Origin: DATBGO01 sp963785765
Lineage (GTDB): Bacteria > Actinomycetota > Actinomycetes > Streptosporangiales > Streptosporangiaceae
Reading direction: 5' to 3'
NCBI GenBank assembly: GCA_963785765.1
Contig: CAWAWM010000004.1
Coordinates: 1,302,001 to 1,366,000 of the forward strand
DNA length: 64,000 nt
Part shown: piece by piece, positions 34,508 through 42,931 of the stretch
Numbering within the stretch: the stretch's first letter is position 1
Layout: each line of letters starts with the position of its first letter
Program-made: the position numbers and the translations under genes
Notes under the pieces: model-generated
What the model saw: the letters and a program-made list of their open reading frames with translations, nothing else
Told to the model about the DNA's origin: nothing
Database searches by the model: none

Positions 34508-34754
34508 CCCGCCAGGAAACGGATCCCCGTACCGCCCGCCGTTCTTACCGCGGCGACTCAGCGTCCCGCTCCCTGCGCATGACAGCGCGCCGAATCGCCC
34601 GCCGGTCAGGGCAGCCAGAACCCGGCACCTGGGCCAGCGGGCGATTTAGCGCGCCCGGGATCAGCGTGCCATTCAGTAACCACGCCATTCCCGAGCCTGC
34701 CCGATCACTTACGGCCTGAAATGGCCATCTGATCAGGGCAATCTTCATTGGTTA

Positions 34755-34783
34755 TTGACGGCGCGACAAAGCATGCTTATGGT
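34755..34783 (+). promoter_or_regulatory. Sigma-70-type promoter for the sedolisin gene
   Basis: TTGACG at 34755-34760 and TATGGT at 34778-34783 are 17 bp apart, a near-consensus housekeeping promoter, 129 bp ahead of the peptidase start. The preceding 34,508-34,750 stretch shows no gene. Confidence 0.65.
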
Positions 34784-34911
34784 CCGTGTGGACCACGATC
34801 GCGGTACCGGCCCCCTACCACCTAACCCAGGAACGCGCGGACAGCGCAGAGTAACGGCAATCGTTGTCGTTGCGCTGGCGCGTGCCTGGGCCCGCTAAGG
34901 AGGAAGGTCAC

Positions 34912-37341
34912 TTGCGATTCCATCACGCCCGCCAGCGCCGGCGGGCCCGCGCGGTCGGGACCCGCAGCTGGACAGTCCTGGCTTCATCCGTGGCCCTGAT
35001 CATCGGCGGTTTCGCGGTCGCGGGCGGCGCGTCCGCGCTGCCGACCATGACAAACAGTGCCGTAACCACCAAAGCCGTGACAACCAAAGCCGTGACAACC
35101 AGTGCCGCGACGCACCCAACCGTCTCGCATCCGGCCGTCACCCATGCCAGCAACGGGATCACGATCTCGGGAACGCGAGACTACCGCCGGGCCTGCGCGG
35201 TCACGACGGTGCCCGGACGGAATGCCTGCATGGTGCTGATCCGGACCAATGTGCAGCACCACTCCCAGTCCTCGCTGGGCCCCGACGCCGCGCCGGTAGG
35301 CGACGGCTACGGGCCATCGAACCTGCAGAGCGCCTACGTGCTGCCGTCATCCACCGCGGGCAGCGGCGAGACGGTGGCCGTCGTGGATGCCTACAACGAC
35401 CCGGATGCCGCCGCTGACCTGGCCACCTATCGCTCCGACTGGGGGCTGCCCGCCTGTGGCACCGGCTGCTTCGAGCAGGTCAACGAGAACGGTGCGACCA
35501 GCCCGCTGCCCGCTAACGCCGGCAGCACCGGATGGGACGTCGAGGAGTCGCTGGACATCGACATGGTGTCGGCGATCTGCCCGAACTGCCACATCATCCT
35601 GGTCGAGGCCAGCAGCGCCGACACCGCCGATCTGGGCGCCGGGGTCAACGCCGCGGTATCGCTGGGCGCGGATTTCGTGTCCAACAGCTACGGCGGCTCG
35701 GAGTCCTCGTCGGATAACACCTACGACACCGACTACTACAACCACCCGGGCGTAGCGGTCACCGCGTCAGCTGGCGACGACGGGTACGGCGTCTCTTACC
35801 CGGCCGCCTCGCCGGACGTCACCTCGGTGGGCGGCACCTCGCTGAGCACCGCGTCGAACTCACGCGGCTGGACCGAGACCGTCTGGGGCAGCAGCTCCGG
35901 CGGTGAGGGCACCGGCTCCGGCTGCTCGGCCGACAGTTCCAAGCCGTCCTGGCAGACCGACACCGGCTGCACCAAGCGGACCGACAACGACGTGGCGGCG
36001 GTCGCCGACCCCAACACCGGCCTGGCCGTGTACGACAGCTACAGCGAGGGCGGCTGGCTCGAGGTAGGCGGGACCAGCGCCTCGTCACCGATCATCGCGT
36101 CGGTCTTCGCGCTGGCCGGGACCCCGGCATCGGGCACCTACCCGGCGTCCTACATCTACAAGCACACCGCCAACCTGTTCGACGTCACCTCCGGCGCCGA
36201 CGGCAGCTGCAGCCCGGCTTACCTGTGTACCGCTGAGACAGGCTACGACGGACCGACCGGCTGGGGCACCCCGGACGGCACGACGGCGTTCAGCAACGGC
36301 GGCGGCACCGGCAACACCGTGACGGTGACCAACCCCGGCAGCCAGACCGGCACCGTCGGAACCGCGGTCAGCCTGCAGATCAGCGCCACCGATTCGGCCT
36401 CCGGCCAGACGCTGACCTACAGCGCCACCGGCCTGCCCGCGGGCCTGTCCATCAACTCCTCAACCGGCCTGATCTCCGGGACGCCGACCACCGCGGGCAC
36501 GTCCAGTGTCACGGTGACCGCCACCGACACCACCGGGGCGCACGGATCAGCGACGTTCACCTGGACGATCAGCACGACTACCGGCAACACCGTGACAGTG
36601 ACCAACCCCGGCAGCCAGACCGGCACCGTCGGCACCGCGGTCAGCCTGCAGATCAGCGCCAGCGACTCGGCCTCCGGCCAGACGCTGACCTACAGCGCCA
36701 CCGGCCTGCCCGCAGGCCTGTCCATCAACTCCTCAACCGGCCTGATCTCCGGGACGCCGACCACGGCGGGCACCTCCAGTGTCACGGTGACCGCCACCGA
36801 CACCACCGGGGCGCACGGTTCAGCGTCGTTCACCTGGACGATCACCGCGGCCAGCGGCTGTACGGCCAAGCAGCTGTTCGGCAACCCCGGCTTCGAGACC
36901 GGCAGCATCTCGCCGTGGACCGCCACGGCCGGCGTGCTGGCCAGCACCAGTGAGGGCGTCCCCGCGCACTCAGGTTCCTGGCTGGCCTGGCTGGACGGGT
37001 ACGGCGGCGCGCACACCGACACCCTGTCCCAGACCGTAACGATCCCGTCCACCTGCAAGAACGCGACGCTGTCGTTCTGGCTCTACATCAACACCGATGA
37101 CCCGACCAGCAAGGCCTACGACACCTTCACCACCCAGGTGCTCAACTCCAGCGGCACCGTGCTGGCGACCCTGTCCACCCTGTCCAACCAGAACGAGGGC
37201 ACCGGCTACGTCCAGCACTCGTACTCGGTCGCTCCCTACATCGGCCAGAAGATCACCATCAAGTTCACCGGGAAGGAGACCCTCGGCGGCGGTTACGACA
37301 CCAACTTCTTCGAAGACGACAACGCACTGAACGTCTCCTGA
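34912..37341 (+). CDS. Secreted S53 (sedolisin) peptidase with two Ig-like repeats and a C-terminal jelly-roll-like domain
   Basis: An 809-residue exported serine-carboxyl peptidase. A signal segment (LASSVALIIGGFAVAGG) and Thr-rich repeat lead to the catalytic domain. Glu and Asp of the triad are in DVEESLDIDM near residues 210-216, the oxyanion Asp in ASAGDDGYG near 286, and Ser in VGGTSASSP near 387. Two nearly identical putative Ig domains follow (about 466-553 and 557-644). A C-terminal carbohydrate-binding-like domain begins FGNPGFETG. The TTG at 34912 is preceded by a perfect AAGGAGGAAGG, which decides the start. Such enzymes work in acidic surroundings. Confidence 0.9.
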   Translation: MRFHHARQRRRARAVGTRSWTVLASSVALIIGGFAVAGGASALPTMTNSAVTTKAVTTKAVTTSAATHPTVSHPAVTHASNGITISGTRDYRRACAVTTVPGRNACMVLIRTNVQHHSQSSLGPDAAPVGDGYGPSNLQSAYVLPSSTAGSGETVAVVDAYNDPDAAADLATYRSDWGLPACGTGCFEQVNENGATSPLPANAGSTGWDVEESLDIDMVSAICPNCHIILVEASSADTADLGAGVNAAVSLGADFVSNSYGGSESSSDNTYDTDYYNHPGVAVTASAGDDGYGVSYPAASPDVTSVGGTSLSTASNSRGWTETVWGSSSGGEGTGSGCSADSSKPSWQTDTGCTKRTDNDVAAVADPNTGLAVYDSYSEGGWLEVGGTSASSPIIASVFALAGTPASGTYPASYIYKHTANLFDVTSGADGSCSPAYLCTAETGYDGPTGWGTPDGTTAFSNGGGTGNTVTVTNPGSQTGTVGTAVSLQISATDSASGQTLTYSATGLPAGLSINSSTGLISGTPTTAGTSSVTVTATDTTGAHGSATFTWTISTTTGNTVTVTNPGSQTGTVGTAVSLQISASDSASGQTLTYSATGLPAGLSINSSTGLISGTPTTAGTSSVTVTATDTTGAHGSASFTWTITAASGCTAKQLFGNPGFETGSISPWTATAGVLASTSEGVPAHSGSWLAWLDGYGGAHTDTLSQTVTIPSTCKNATLSFWLYINTDDPTSKAYDTFTTQVLNSSGTVLATLSTLSNQNEGTGYVQHSYSVAPYIGQKITIKFTGKETLGGGYDTNFFEDDNALNVS
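36310..36843. repeat. Duplicated Ig-domain coding segment
   Basis: The segment 36310-36570 is repeated almost base for base at 36583-36843, an offset of 273 bp (91 codons). Differences are few and mostly silent, indicating recent duplication or gene conversion. Confidence 0.9.
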
Positions 37342-37355
37342 CGCCGGCGCACCGC

Positions 37356-37385
37356 ACGGGCGGCCCGGGTCACCGGGCCGCCCGT
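37356..37385. terminator. Bidirectional hairpin terminator
   Basis: A perfect 12-bp stem (ACGGGCGGCCCG and its complement) with a 6-base loop GGTCAC lies between two convergent genes, the sedolisin and the DHA2 exporter. There is no T-run, as is common in actinobacterial terminators. Confidence 0.75.
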
Positions 37386-37452
37386 CGGCATGTGAGGCCA
37401 GCGACACCGGCCGGCTGCAGCGGACCCGAGCGACCGTCCGCGGGCCGCAGCC

Positions 37453-39018
37453 TCAGCGCACCAGCTCTGGCTCGCCGGCGGTGGCCTCCGCCGCCGGAGC
37501 CCGGCCGCGCAGCGGGACTTCCTTGATGAACAGGGCCAGCAGCAGGACAATCACGGCGGACGGGGCGGCCCAGATAAAGACGCCCTGGACGCCGTGGGCG
37601 ATCGCGAAGAAGACATCGCTGCGAACCGCCGGAGCCAGCCCGTTCACGGCGACCGGATCGAGCTGGCCGCCCGCCGCGTTGATGTGTGCGCCAGGCAGCC
37701 TGGCGCTCAGCACCTCAGTGAGCCGCCTGGCGAAGATCGCGCCGAACAGCGCGACCCCGATCGACCCGCCGATCTGCTGGAAGAACGTCCGCGAACTGCT
37801 GGCCACGCCCATGTCGGCGGGTGGCACGCTGTTCTGGACGATCAGCGTGGTGATCTGCATCAGGAAGCCCATGCCGACGCCAAGCACCAGGAAGTACAGC
37901 CCGGATGTGAGCAGGGTGGTGTCGACGCCGAGCCCGGTCAGCAGGAACATGCCGACCGCCATGATCGCCGCACCGACGATCGGCAGCGCCTTGTACCTGC
38001 CGGTGCGCGTCGTGACCTGGCCGGCGATCAGTGACGTGACCGTCGAGCCGAGCATCATGGGAATCAGCATCAGGCCGCTGCCGGTCGCCGAGAGATGCTG
38101 CACGGTCTGCTGATAGATCGGCAGGAACGTCAGGGCCCCGAACATGGCCAGGCCGAGCAGGAAGCTCATCCCGGTCGCCAGCGAGAAGTTCCGGTTGCGG
38201 AACACGTGCAGCGGCAGCACCGGTTCGGCCGCCCTGGCCTCGACCATGAGGAACGCGCCCGCCGCGACCACCGCCAGCGCCCCGAGCCCGATGATCATCT
38301 TGGATCCCCACGCATACTGGGTGCCGCCCCAGGTCGTCAGCAGCACGATCGAGGTCGCCGCGACGGCCAGGACGCCAGCGCCCAGGTAATCGATCCGGTG
38401 CGGCACCCGCCGCCGCGGCAGATGCAAGGTCGCGGCCAGGTAGAGCAGCGCGGCGCCGCCGACCGGCATGTTGATGTAGAAGATCCAGCGCCAGGACAGG
38501 CTGTCGGTGATGTAGCCACCGAGCAGCGGCCCGGCGATCATGGCCAGCATCATGGCGGCCATCATGTAACCCATGTACTGGCCCCGCTCACGAGGCGAAA
38601 CCAGGTCGCCGATGGTGGCGATCGCGCCGACCATCAGCCCGCCGGCGCCGAGACCCTGGATCGCCCGGAACATGATCAGCTGGTCCATCGAGTGCGCGAG
38701 CCCGGACAGCGCAGAGCCGGCCAGGAAGATGAGGATCGCCGCCACGAGCAGTCGTTTGCGGCCGTACAGGTCGCCGAGCTTGCCATAGAGCGGCGTGGTG
38801 ATCGTGGCCGCCAGTACGTAGGCGGTCACCACCCAGGACAGATGGGTGACGCCGCCCAGATCACCGACGATGCGCGGCAACGCCGTCGAGACGATCAGCT
38901 GGTCCAGCATCGCGAGCATGAGCGTCAGCAGCAGTCCGGGCAGGACGATGAGGATTTCGCGCTTGGGCCCGGCGGAAAAGTCCGCCCCGGCCGCGGCCGC
39001 AGACTGTGTCTCTGCCAT
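37453..39018 (-). CDS. MFS transporter, DHA2 (EmrB/QacA) 14-helix drug exporter
   Basis: A 521-residue proton-driven multidrug exporter. Helix 1 carries the DHA2 motif LDQLIVSTALPRI, and motif A is GKLGDLYGRKRL. Motif C of the antiporters is in AMIAGPLLGGYI. About 14 hydrophobic segments fit the family. ATG at 39018 follows GGAGGGAG. An open frame extends 60 codons upstream but is made of 15-bp repeats and is not family-like. It is divergent from a TetR gene across a repeat-rich 270-bp region, the standard arrangement for an exporter and its repressor. Confidence 0.93.
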   Translation of the reverse strand: MAETQSAAAAGADFSAGPKREILIVLPGLLLTLMLAMLDQLIVSTALPRIVGDLGGVTHLSWVVTAYVLAATITTPLYGKLGDLYGRKRLLVAAILIFLAGSALSGLAHSMDQLIMFRAIQGLGAGGLMVGAIATIGDLVSPRERGQYMGYMMAAMMLAMIAGPLLGGYITDSLSWRWIFYINMPVGGAALLYLAATLHLPRRRVPHRIDYLGAGVLAVAATSIVLLTTWGGTQYAWGSKMIIGLGALAVVAAGAFLMVEARAAEPVLPLHVFRNRNFSLATGMSFLLGLAMFGALTFLPIYQQTVQHLSATGSGLMLIPMMLGSTVTSLIAGQVTTRTGRYKALPIVGAAIMAVGMFLLTGLGVDTTLLTSGLYFLVLGVGMGFLMQITTLIVQNSVPPADMGVASSSRTFFQQIGGSIGVALFGAIFARRLTEVLSARLPGAHINAAGGQLDPVAVNGLAPAVRSDVFFAIAHGVQGVFIWAAPSAVIVLLLALFIKEVPLRGRAPAAEATAGEPELVR

Positions 39019-39087
39019 GCTCAGGCTCCCTCCGGTGCAGCGTGCTCTGGTACCGCGCGCTCTCGTGCCATGTGCTCCGATGCGACG

Positions 39088-39160
39088 TGCTCTGGTCGGC
39101 GTGCTCTGCTGCAACGTGCTCTGCTGCAACGTGCTCTGCTGCAGCATGCTGTGCCGCAGC
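39088..39160. repeat. 15-bp tandem repeat GTGCTCTGCTGCAAC
   Basis: Three consecutive copies start at 39101, 39116 and 39131 (two identical, the third with one change), flanked by degenerate copies on both sides. They lie in the 5' region of the DHA2 exporter gene, between its ribosome site and the candidate TetR operator. Confidence 0.85.
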
Positions 39161-39227
39161 ACAGCCCTGCCGCAGCGTGGCTCCGCTCGGCTCGGCAACT
39201 ACTTGCCGACCGGCTAGCATGTCACTC

Positions 39228-39277
39228 AGCCGCTAGGCTAGACTCCTACTAACCGGCCGTCAAGTAAATTAGCGGCT
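39228..39277. promoter_or_regulatory. Candidate TetR operator: AGCCGCTA ... TAGCGGCT
   Basis: An 8-bp inverted pair (39228-39235 and 39270-39277, 34 bp apart) lies in the A/T-richer stretch between the exporter and its divergent TetR gene. A further GGCTAG half-site lies at 39,212 and another near 39,236. The usual logic is binding of the repressor to both promoters; which pair of half-sites is used is uncertain. Confidence 0.45.
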
Positions 39278-39290
39278 ATCTCGGCGAGGC

Positions 39291-39914
39291 GTGATGACAG
39301 CGATGAACGACCAGCACGACGGGCGCAGCCGCGGCGACACCCGGCCTCGCATCCAGCGGGTGGCGCTCGAGCTGTTCGCCGAGCAGGGCTATGAGAAAAC
39401 CTCGCTGCGCGAGATCGCCGAGCGGCTCGACGTCACCAAGGCCGCTCTCTACTACCACTTCAAGTCCAAGGAAGACATCGTCCGCAGCCTGGTCGAGGAC
39501 TACTTCGGGCAGCTCGACGCGCTGATCACCTGGGCCAGGTCGCAGCAGCGCAGCGCGCGGACCCGCGGTGAGATCCTCGGTCGCTACCTGACCATCGTGG
39601 CCGAGGGCGACGAGGTATTCAGGATGCTCCAGCAGAACCAGGCCGCAGTGAACAGCCTGGCCCACGCCAAGGGCCGTGGCGAGCTGTTCCGGGAGCGCCT
39701 GACCGCACTCGCCGACCTGCTCACCGAGCCTGGGGCGCCGCTGGAAGACCGGGTGCGCGCCGCTATGGCACTGGGCGGGATCAGCGTCGGCTGGATGTTC
39801 TTCGCCGACCAGGTCAGCGATCGGCACGAGCTCAGCGCCGAGGTGCTCAGGGCCGCTTGCGAACTGACCGGCGCGAGTGTTCCCGGCGGGGACCAGCCGG
39901 CCGAGCGCGGCTAA
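39291..39914 (+). CDS. TetR/AcrR family regulator
   Basis: A 207-residue repressor. The N-terminal helix-turn-helix is clear: RIQRVALELFAEQGYEKTS, then LREIAERLDVTKAALYYHFKSKED in outline (core VTKAALYYHF). The C-terminal ligand domain is not diagnostic. The start is GTG at 39291 with ATG at 39294 and 39303 as in-frame alternatives; GAGG just upstream does not separate them. It is divergent from the DHA2 exporter, which it probably represses. The 3' end overlaps the convergent Lrp gene by four bases. Confidence 0.93.
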   Translation: MMTAMNDQHDGRSRGDTRPRIQRVALELFAEQGYEKTSLREIAERLDVTKAALYYHFKSKEDIVRSLVEDYFGQLDALITWARSQQRSARTRGEILGRYLTIVAEGDEVFRMLQQNQAAVNSLAHAKGRGELFRERLTALADLLTEPGAPLEDRVRAAMALGGISVGWMFFADQVSDRHELSAEVLRAACELTGASVPGGDQPAERG

Positions 39915-40396
39915 CCTGCGCGGGCCGAGGCCGACCCGGCTACCGTCCGGACCAGCGGGAGCACCCGGTAAGCAACCGGCGTGGCCAGAGCGATCACGGT
40001 GGCCGCCCGGACTACCCCGGGCACGTCCACGATCGCGTCGATGACCCGCTGCAGGTCCGCGTTGGTCCGCGCGGCCACCCGGCAGAGCATGTCGCCCATG
40101 CCGGTGATCGTGTGCACCTCAAGCACCTCGCCGATCAGGGCCAGCCGGTCAGCGACCGGGTCATGGCCGCCAGCCTGGCGGATCTCCAGCGTTACGAACG
40201 CGATAACCCCGTGGCCGAGCGCCTCGGGATCGATCTCGGGGCCGTAGCCAGTGATGATGCCGCGCTCCTGGAGCCGGTCGAGGCGCGCCTGCACGGTCCC
40301 CCTGGCCACGCCCAGCCGCCTGGATGCCTCCAGCATGCCAACCCTCGGCTCGGTCGCAAACAGCTCGATCAGCCGCCGGTCAAGGTCGTCAATCAC
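39911..40396 (-). CDS. Lrp/AsnC family regulator
   Basis: A 161-residue leucine-responsive-type regulator. The helix-turn-helix begins MIDDLDRRLIELFATEP and includes SRRLGVARGTVQARLDRL. The RAM effector domain has ALIGEVLEVHTITGMGDML. GTG start at 40396. It is divergent from hpd over about 210 bp that contains an AAAAT-N8-ATTTT palindrome, so it is the likely regulator of tyrosine breakdown here, with an aromatic amino acid or its keto acid as possible effector (inference). Confidence 0.92.
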   Translation of the reverse strand: MIDDLDRRLIELFATEPRVGMLEASRRLGVARGTVQARLDRLQERGIITGYGPEIDPEALGHGVIAFVTLEIRQAGGHDPVADRLALIGEVLEVHTITGMGDMLCRVAARTNADLQRVIDAIVDVPGVVRAATVIALATPVAYRVLPLVRTVAGSASARAG

Positions 40397-40519
40397 CCGG
40401 TCGCCTCCAGCGCGTGCTCAGATCCGGCCCGGTGCTCAGATTCCGGGCTCAAATCCGGCACGGTTCTTAGGCCCGGCACACTGCTCAGATCTTCTAGCTG
40501 AACCCTGATCTCACTATAC

Positions 40520-40537
40520 AAAATGCTCATAGATTTT
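40520..40537. promoter_or_regulatory. Lrp-type box AAAAT-N8-ATTTT
   Basis: An 18-bp A/T-rich palindrome lies in the Lrp/hpd divergent region, about 70 bp before the hpd start. Lrp/AsnC proteins often bind such sites. Direct repeats of TCCGG(C/G)-type sequence occupy 40,420-40,490. Confidence 0.45.
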
Positions 40538-40608
40538 CTTAAGGCTTGCGCATCTTGCTCGCCTAGTTGATGCTGCGAACATCGCCGCTAACGGGAAGGG
40601 GCCGTTTT

Positions 40609-41736
40609 ATGTCAGCCAGCACCGGGCCTCACGGAGCAAGTAAGCCGGACGAGTTTCCCGTTCTCGGCATGGACGCGGTGGTCTTCGCGGTCGGCAACGC
40701 CCGGCAGGCCGCGCACTTTTACTCGACCGCGTTCGGGATGCGTTGCGTCGCCTACCGGGGCCCGGAGACCGGCTGCCGGGATGAGACTTCCTATGTGCTG
40801 GAATCGGGCCGGGCGCGGCTGGTGCTGCGCGGTCCGGTCCGGGGCGGCACGGCACTCGGCGATCATGTCGCCGCGCACGGCGATGGTGTCATTGATCTGG
40901 CGATCGCCGTGCCGTCGGTCGAGGCCGCTTACGAGTACGCCGTAGCGCACGGGGCGATCGGGCTCGACAAGCCCGAGGCCATCGAGGACGCTCACGGCAC
41001 GGTGGTGCTGGCCGCGATTGCCGCATACGGCGACACCCGGCACACGCTGGTCGAGCGATCCGGATATGCCGGCCCCTACCTGCCCGGGTACGTGGCCGCG
41101 GAGCCCCTCGCCACGCCGCCGGCCCGGCCCTACTTCACCGAGATCGATCACTGCGTCGGCAACGTCGAACTCGGCCGGATGGACGAGTGGGTCGGCTATT
41201 ATCACCACGTCATGGGCTTCACGAACATGAAGGAGTTCGTCGGCGACGACATCGCCACTGAGTACTCCGCGCTGATGAGCAAGGTGGTCGCCGACGGCAG
41301 CAGGAAGGTCAAGTTCCCGATCAACGAGCCTGCGGCCGGGCAGCGGAAATCACAGATCGACGAGTACCTGGAGTTCTACGGCGGCCCCGGCGTCCAGCAC
41401 CTAGCGCTCTCGACCGATGACATCGTGGCCGCCGTCCGGGGCATGCGGGCGGCGGGCTGCGATTTCCTGCAGACCCCGGGCAGCTACTACGACACCCTGG
41501 GTGAGTGGGTAGGCGACACTCGTGTTCCCCTCGATGAGCTGCGGGAACTCAATATCCTCGCGGACCGGGACGAGGACGGCTACCTGCTGCAGATCTTCAC
41601 CAAGCCAGTCCAGGACCGGCCCACCGTCTTCTTCGAGCTGATCGAGCGGCACGGCTCACAGGGCTTCGGCAAGGGCAACTTCAAGGCCCTGTTCGAGGCG
41701 ATCGAACGGGAGCAGGAGCGCCGCGGCAATCTCTGA
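40609..41736 (+). CDS. hpd: 4-hydroxyphenylpyruvate dioxygenase
   Basis: A 375-residue Fe(II) dioxygenase turning 4-hydroxyphenylpyruvate into homogentisate, the second step of tyrosine degradation. Two vicinal-oxygen-chelate repeats are present. The iron ligands are His in EIDHCVGNV, His in VQHLALST and Glu in VFFELIER. The C-terminal GFGKGNFKALFEAIE matches the helix that gates the active site. ATG at 40609 with GGAAGGGG upstream; an ATG 14 codons earlier is less well placed. No other homogentisate genes lie in the window. Confidence 0.95.
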   Translation: MSASTGPHGASKPDEFPVLGMDAVVFAVGNARQAAHFYSTAFGMRCVAYRGPETGCRDETSYVLESGRARLVLRGPVRGGTALGDHVAAHGDGVIDLAIAVPSVEAAYEYAVAHGAIGLDKPEAIEDAHGTVVLAAIAAYGDTRHTLVERSGYAGPYLPGYVAAEPLATPPARPYFTEIDHCVGNVELGRMDEWVGYYHHVMGFTNMKEFVGDDIATEYSALMSKVVADGSRKVKFPINEPAAGQRKSQIDEYLEFYGGPGVQHLALSTDDIVAAVRGMRAAGCDFLQTPGSYYDTLGEWVGDTRVPLDELRELNILADRDEDGYLLQIFTKPVQDRPTVFFELIERHGSQGFGKGNFKALFEAIEREQERRGNL

Positions 41737-41925
41737 CCAGCTCGCGACGGCCGGGTCAGCGCGCCGGCAGCCGTTACTGCTCCGGCTTTTCATGATCGCG
41801 TAGGGATCCGCGCTCGTCGCGGCGCCGGGTCTTACCGGCTCCGGGACGGGACGCCGTCAGGACCGGCTCTGGCGGGCTGATCAGCCGCTGGTCTCATCCT
41901 GATCAGCCGCTGGTCGGATCGCCGA

Positions 41926-42879
41926 TCAGCCGCCGCTCCAGTAGCGGTCAGCCGCGAAGATGAGCGCCGCAGCGCCGATCAGCCCGGCGCTCTGGCCGAG
42001 CGCCGCGGGCACCACCCGGACCTCCCGCGCGAATCCGATCCTCGTGTGCACCCGCAACGCTTCCTCAACCGGCTCGAACAGCAGCACGCCCGCCTGCGAC
42101 AGGCCGCCTCCGACCGAGACCACTTCCAGGTCGCACAGACAGGTCGCGGAGGCGATGGCGATTCCGAGCGCCCGTCCGGCCCGGGCCATCGCGGCCAGCC
42201 CGACCGGGTGACCGAGCGCCCCATCGTCGGCCAGATCCTTCGCGGTAGCCTCCGGCTGACCGGGCCGCCAGCCCTCGCCCTGCGCCCAGCGGACCAGCGC
42301 CGGCCCGCGCGCGATCGCCTCCAGGCAGCCCCGGCCGCCACAGCCGCACGGCGGCCCGTCCGGATCGACGACCACGTGACCGATGTGCCCAGCGTTGCCC
42401 GACGCTCCCTCGATCAGCCTGCCGTCCAGCAGCAGGCCGCCGCCGACACCGGTCGACACGACCATGCCGAGCATGTTGCGCACGCCCCGGCCCGCCCCCC
42501 GCCAGTGCTCACCCGCGGCCATGGTGATGGCGTCGTTATGCACCCGGACCGGGATGCCACTGAAGCGCTCCAGGAGCCTGGCGCGCAGCGGGAAGGACCG
42601 CCAGGCGGTGATATTGATCGGCGATACCACGCCGTCCGGCCATTCCATCGGGCCGCCGACGCCGCAGCCCACCCCGGCCAGCTCGGCCGGGTCGATCTTG
42701 CTGGTTTCCAGGACGCGCGTGAGCAGCGCGTCGAGGGTGCGCCACAGCTGTTCCGCAGCCACGTCGCCCGGCGTTGGTACCTGCGCCCAGCCGATCAGCC
42801 GGCCACCAGGCTCCGCCACTCCGGCGGCGAGCTTGGTGCCGCCGATATCGATCACCAGCGCCGGGCCTGAAGGGCTCAT
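41926..42879 (-). CDS. ROK family sugar kinase
   Basis: A 317-residue ROK protein. The phosphate-binding motif VIDIGGTKLAAGVAE begins near residue 9, the sugar/catalytic region includes VRVHNDAITMA, and the zinc motif CGCGGRGCLEAIA lies near residue 178. With no helix-turn-helix it is a kinase (glucokinase, N-acetylglucosamine kinase or similar) rather than a repressor. ATG at 42879 follows GGGGAGG; the much longer open frame upstream is antisense to the AAA+ gene. Downstream are copies of GATCAGCCGCTGGTC. Divergent from the AAA+/VWA pair. Confidence 0.92.
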   Translation of the reverse strand: MSPSGPALVIDIGGTKLAAGVAEPGGRLIGWAQVPTPGDVAAEQLWRTLDALLTRVLETSKIDPAELAGVGCGVGGPMEWPDGVVSPINITAWRSFPLRARLLERFSGIPVRVHNDAITMAAGEHWRGAGRGVRNMLGMVVSTGVGGGLLLDGRLIEGASGNAGHIGHVVVDPDGPPCGCGGRGCLEAIARGPALVRWAQGEGWRPGQPEATAKDLADDGALGHPVGLAAMARAGRALGIAIASATCLCDLEVVSVGGGLSQAGVLLFEPVEEALRVHTRIGFAREVRVVPAALGQSAGLIGAAALIFAADRYWSGG

Positions 42880-42931
42880 GCCCAGCCTCCCCAAGATGCG
42901 GATCACGTCAACATGCACATAGTGTCGAACA

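Noticed and set aside
39019..39198. 60-codon N-terminal extension of the DHA2 exporter
   Set aside because: It is encoded by 15-bp repeats, is absent from the family pattern, and the ATG at 39018 has a strong ribosome site.
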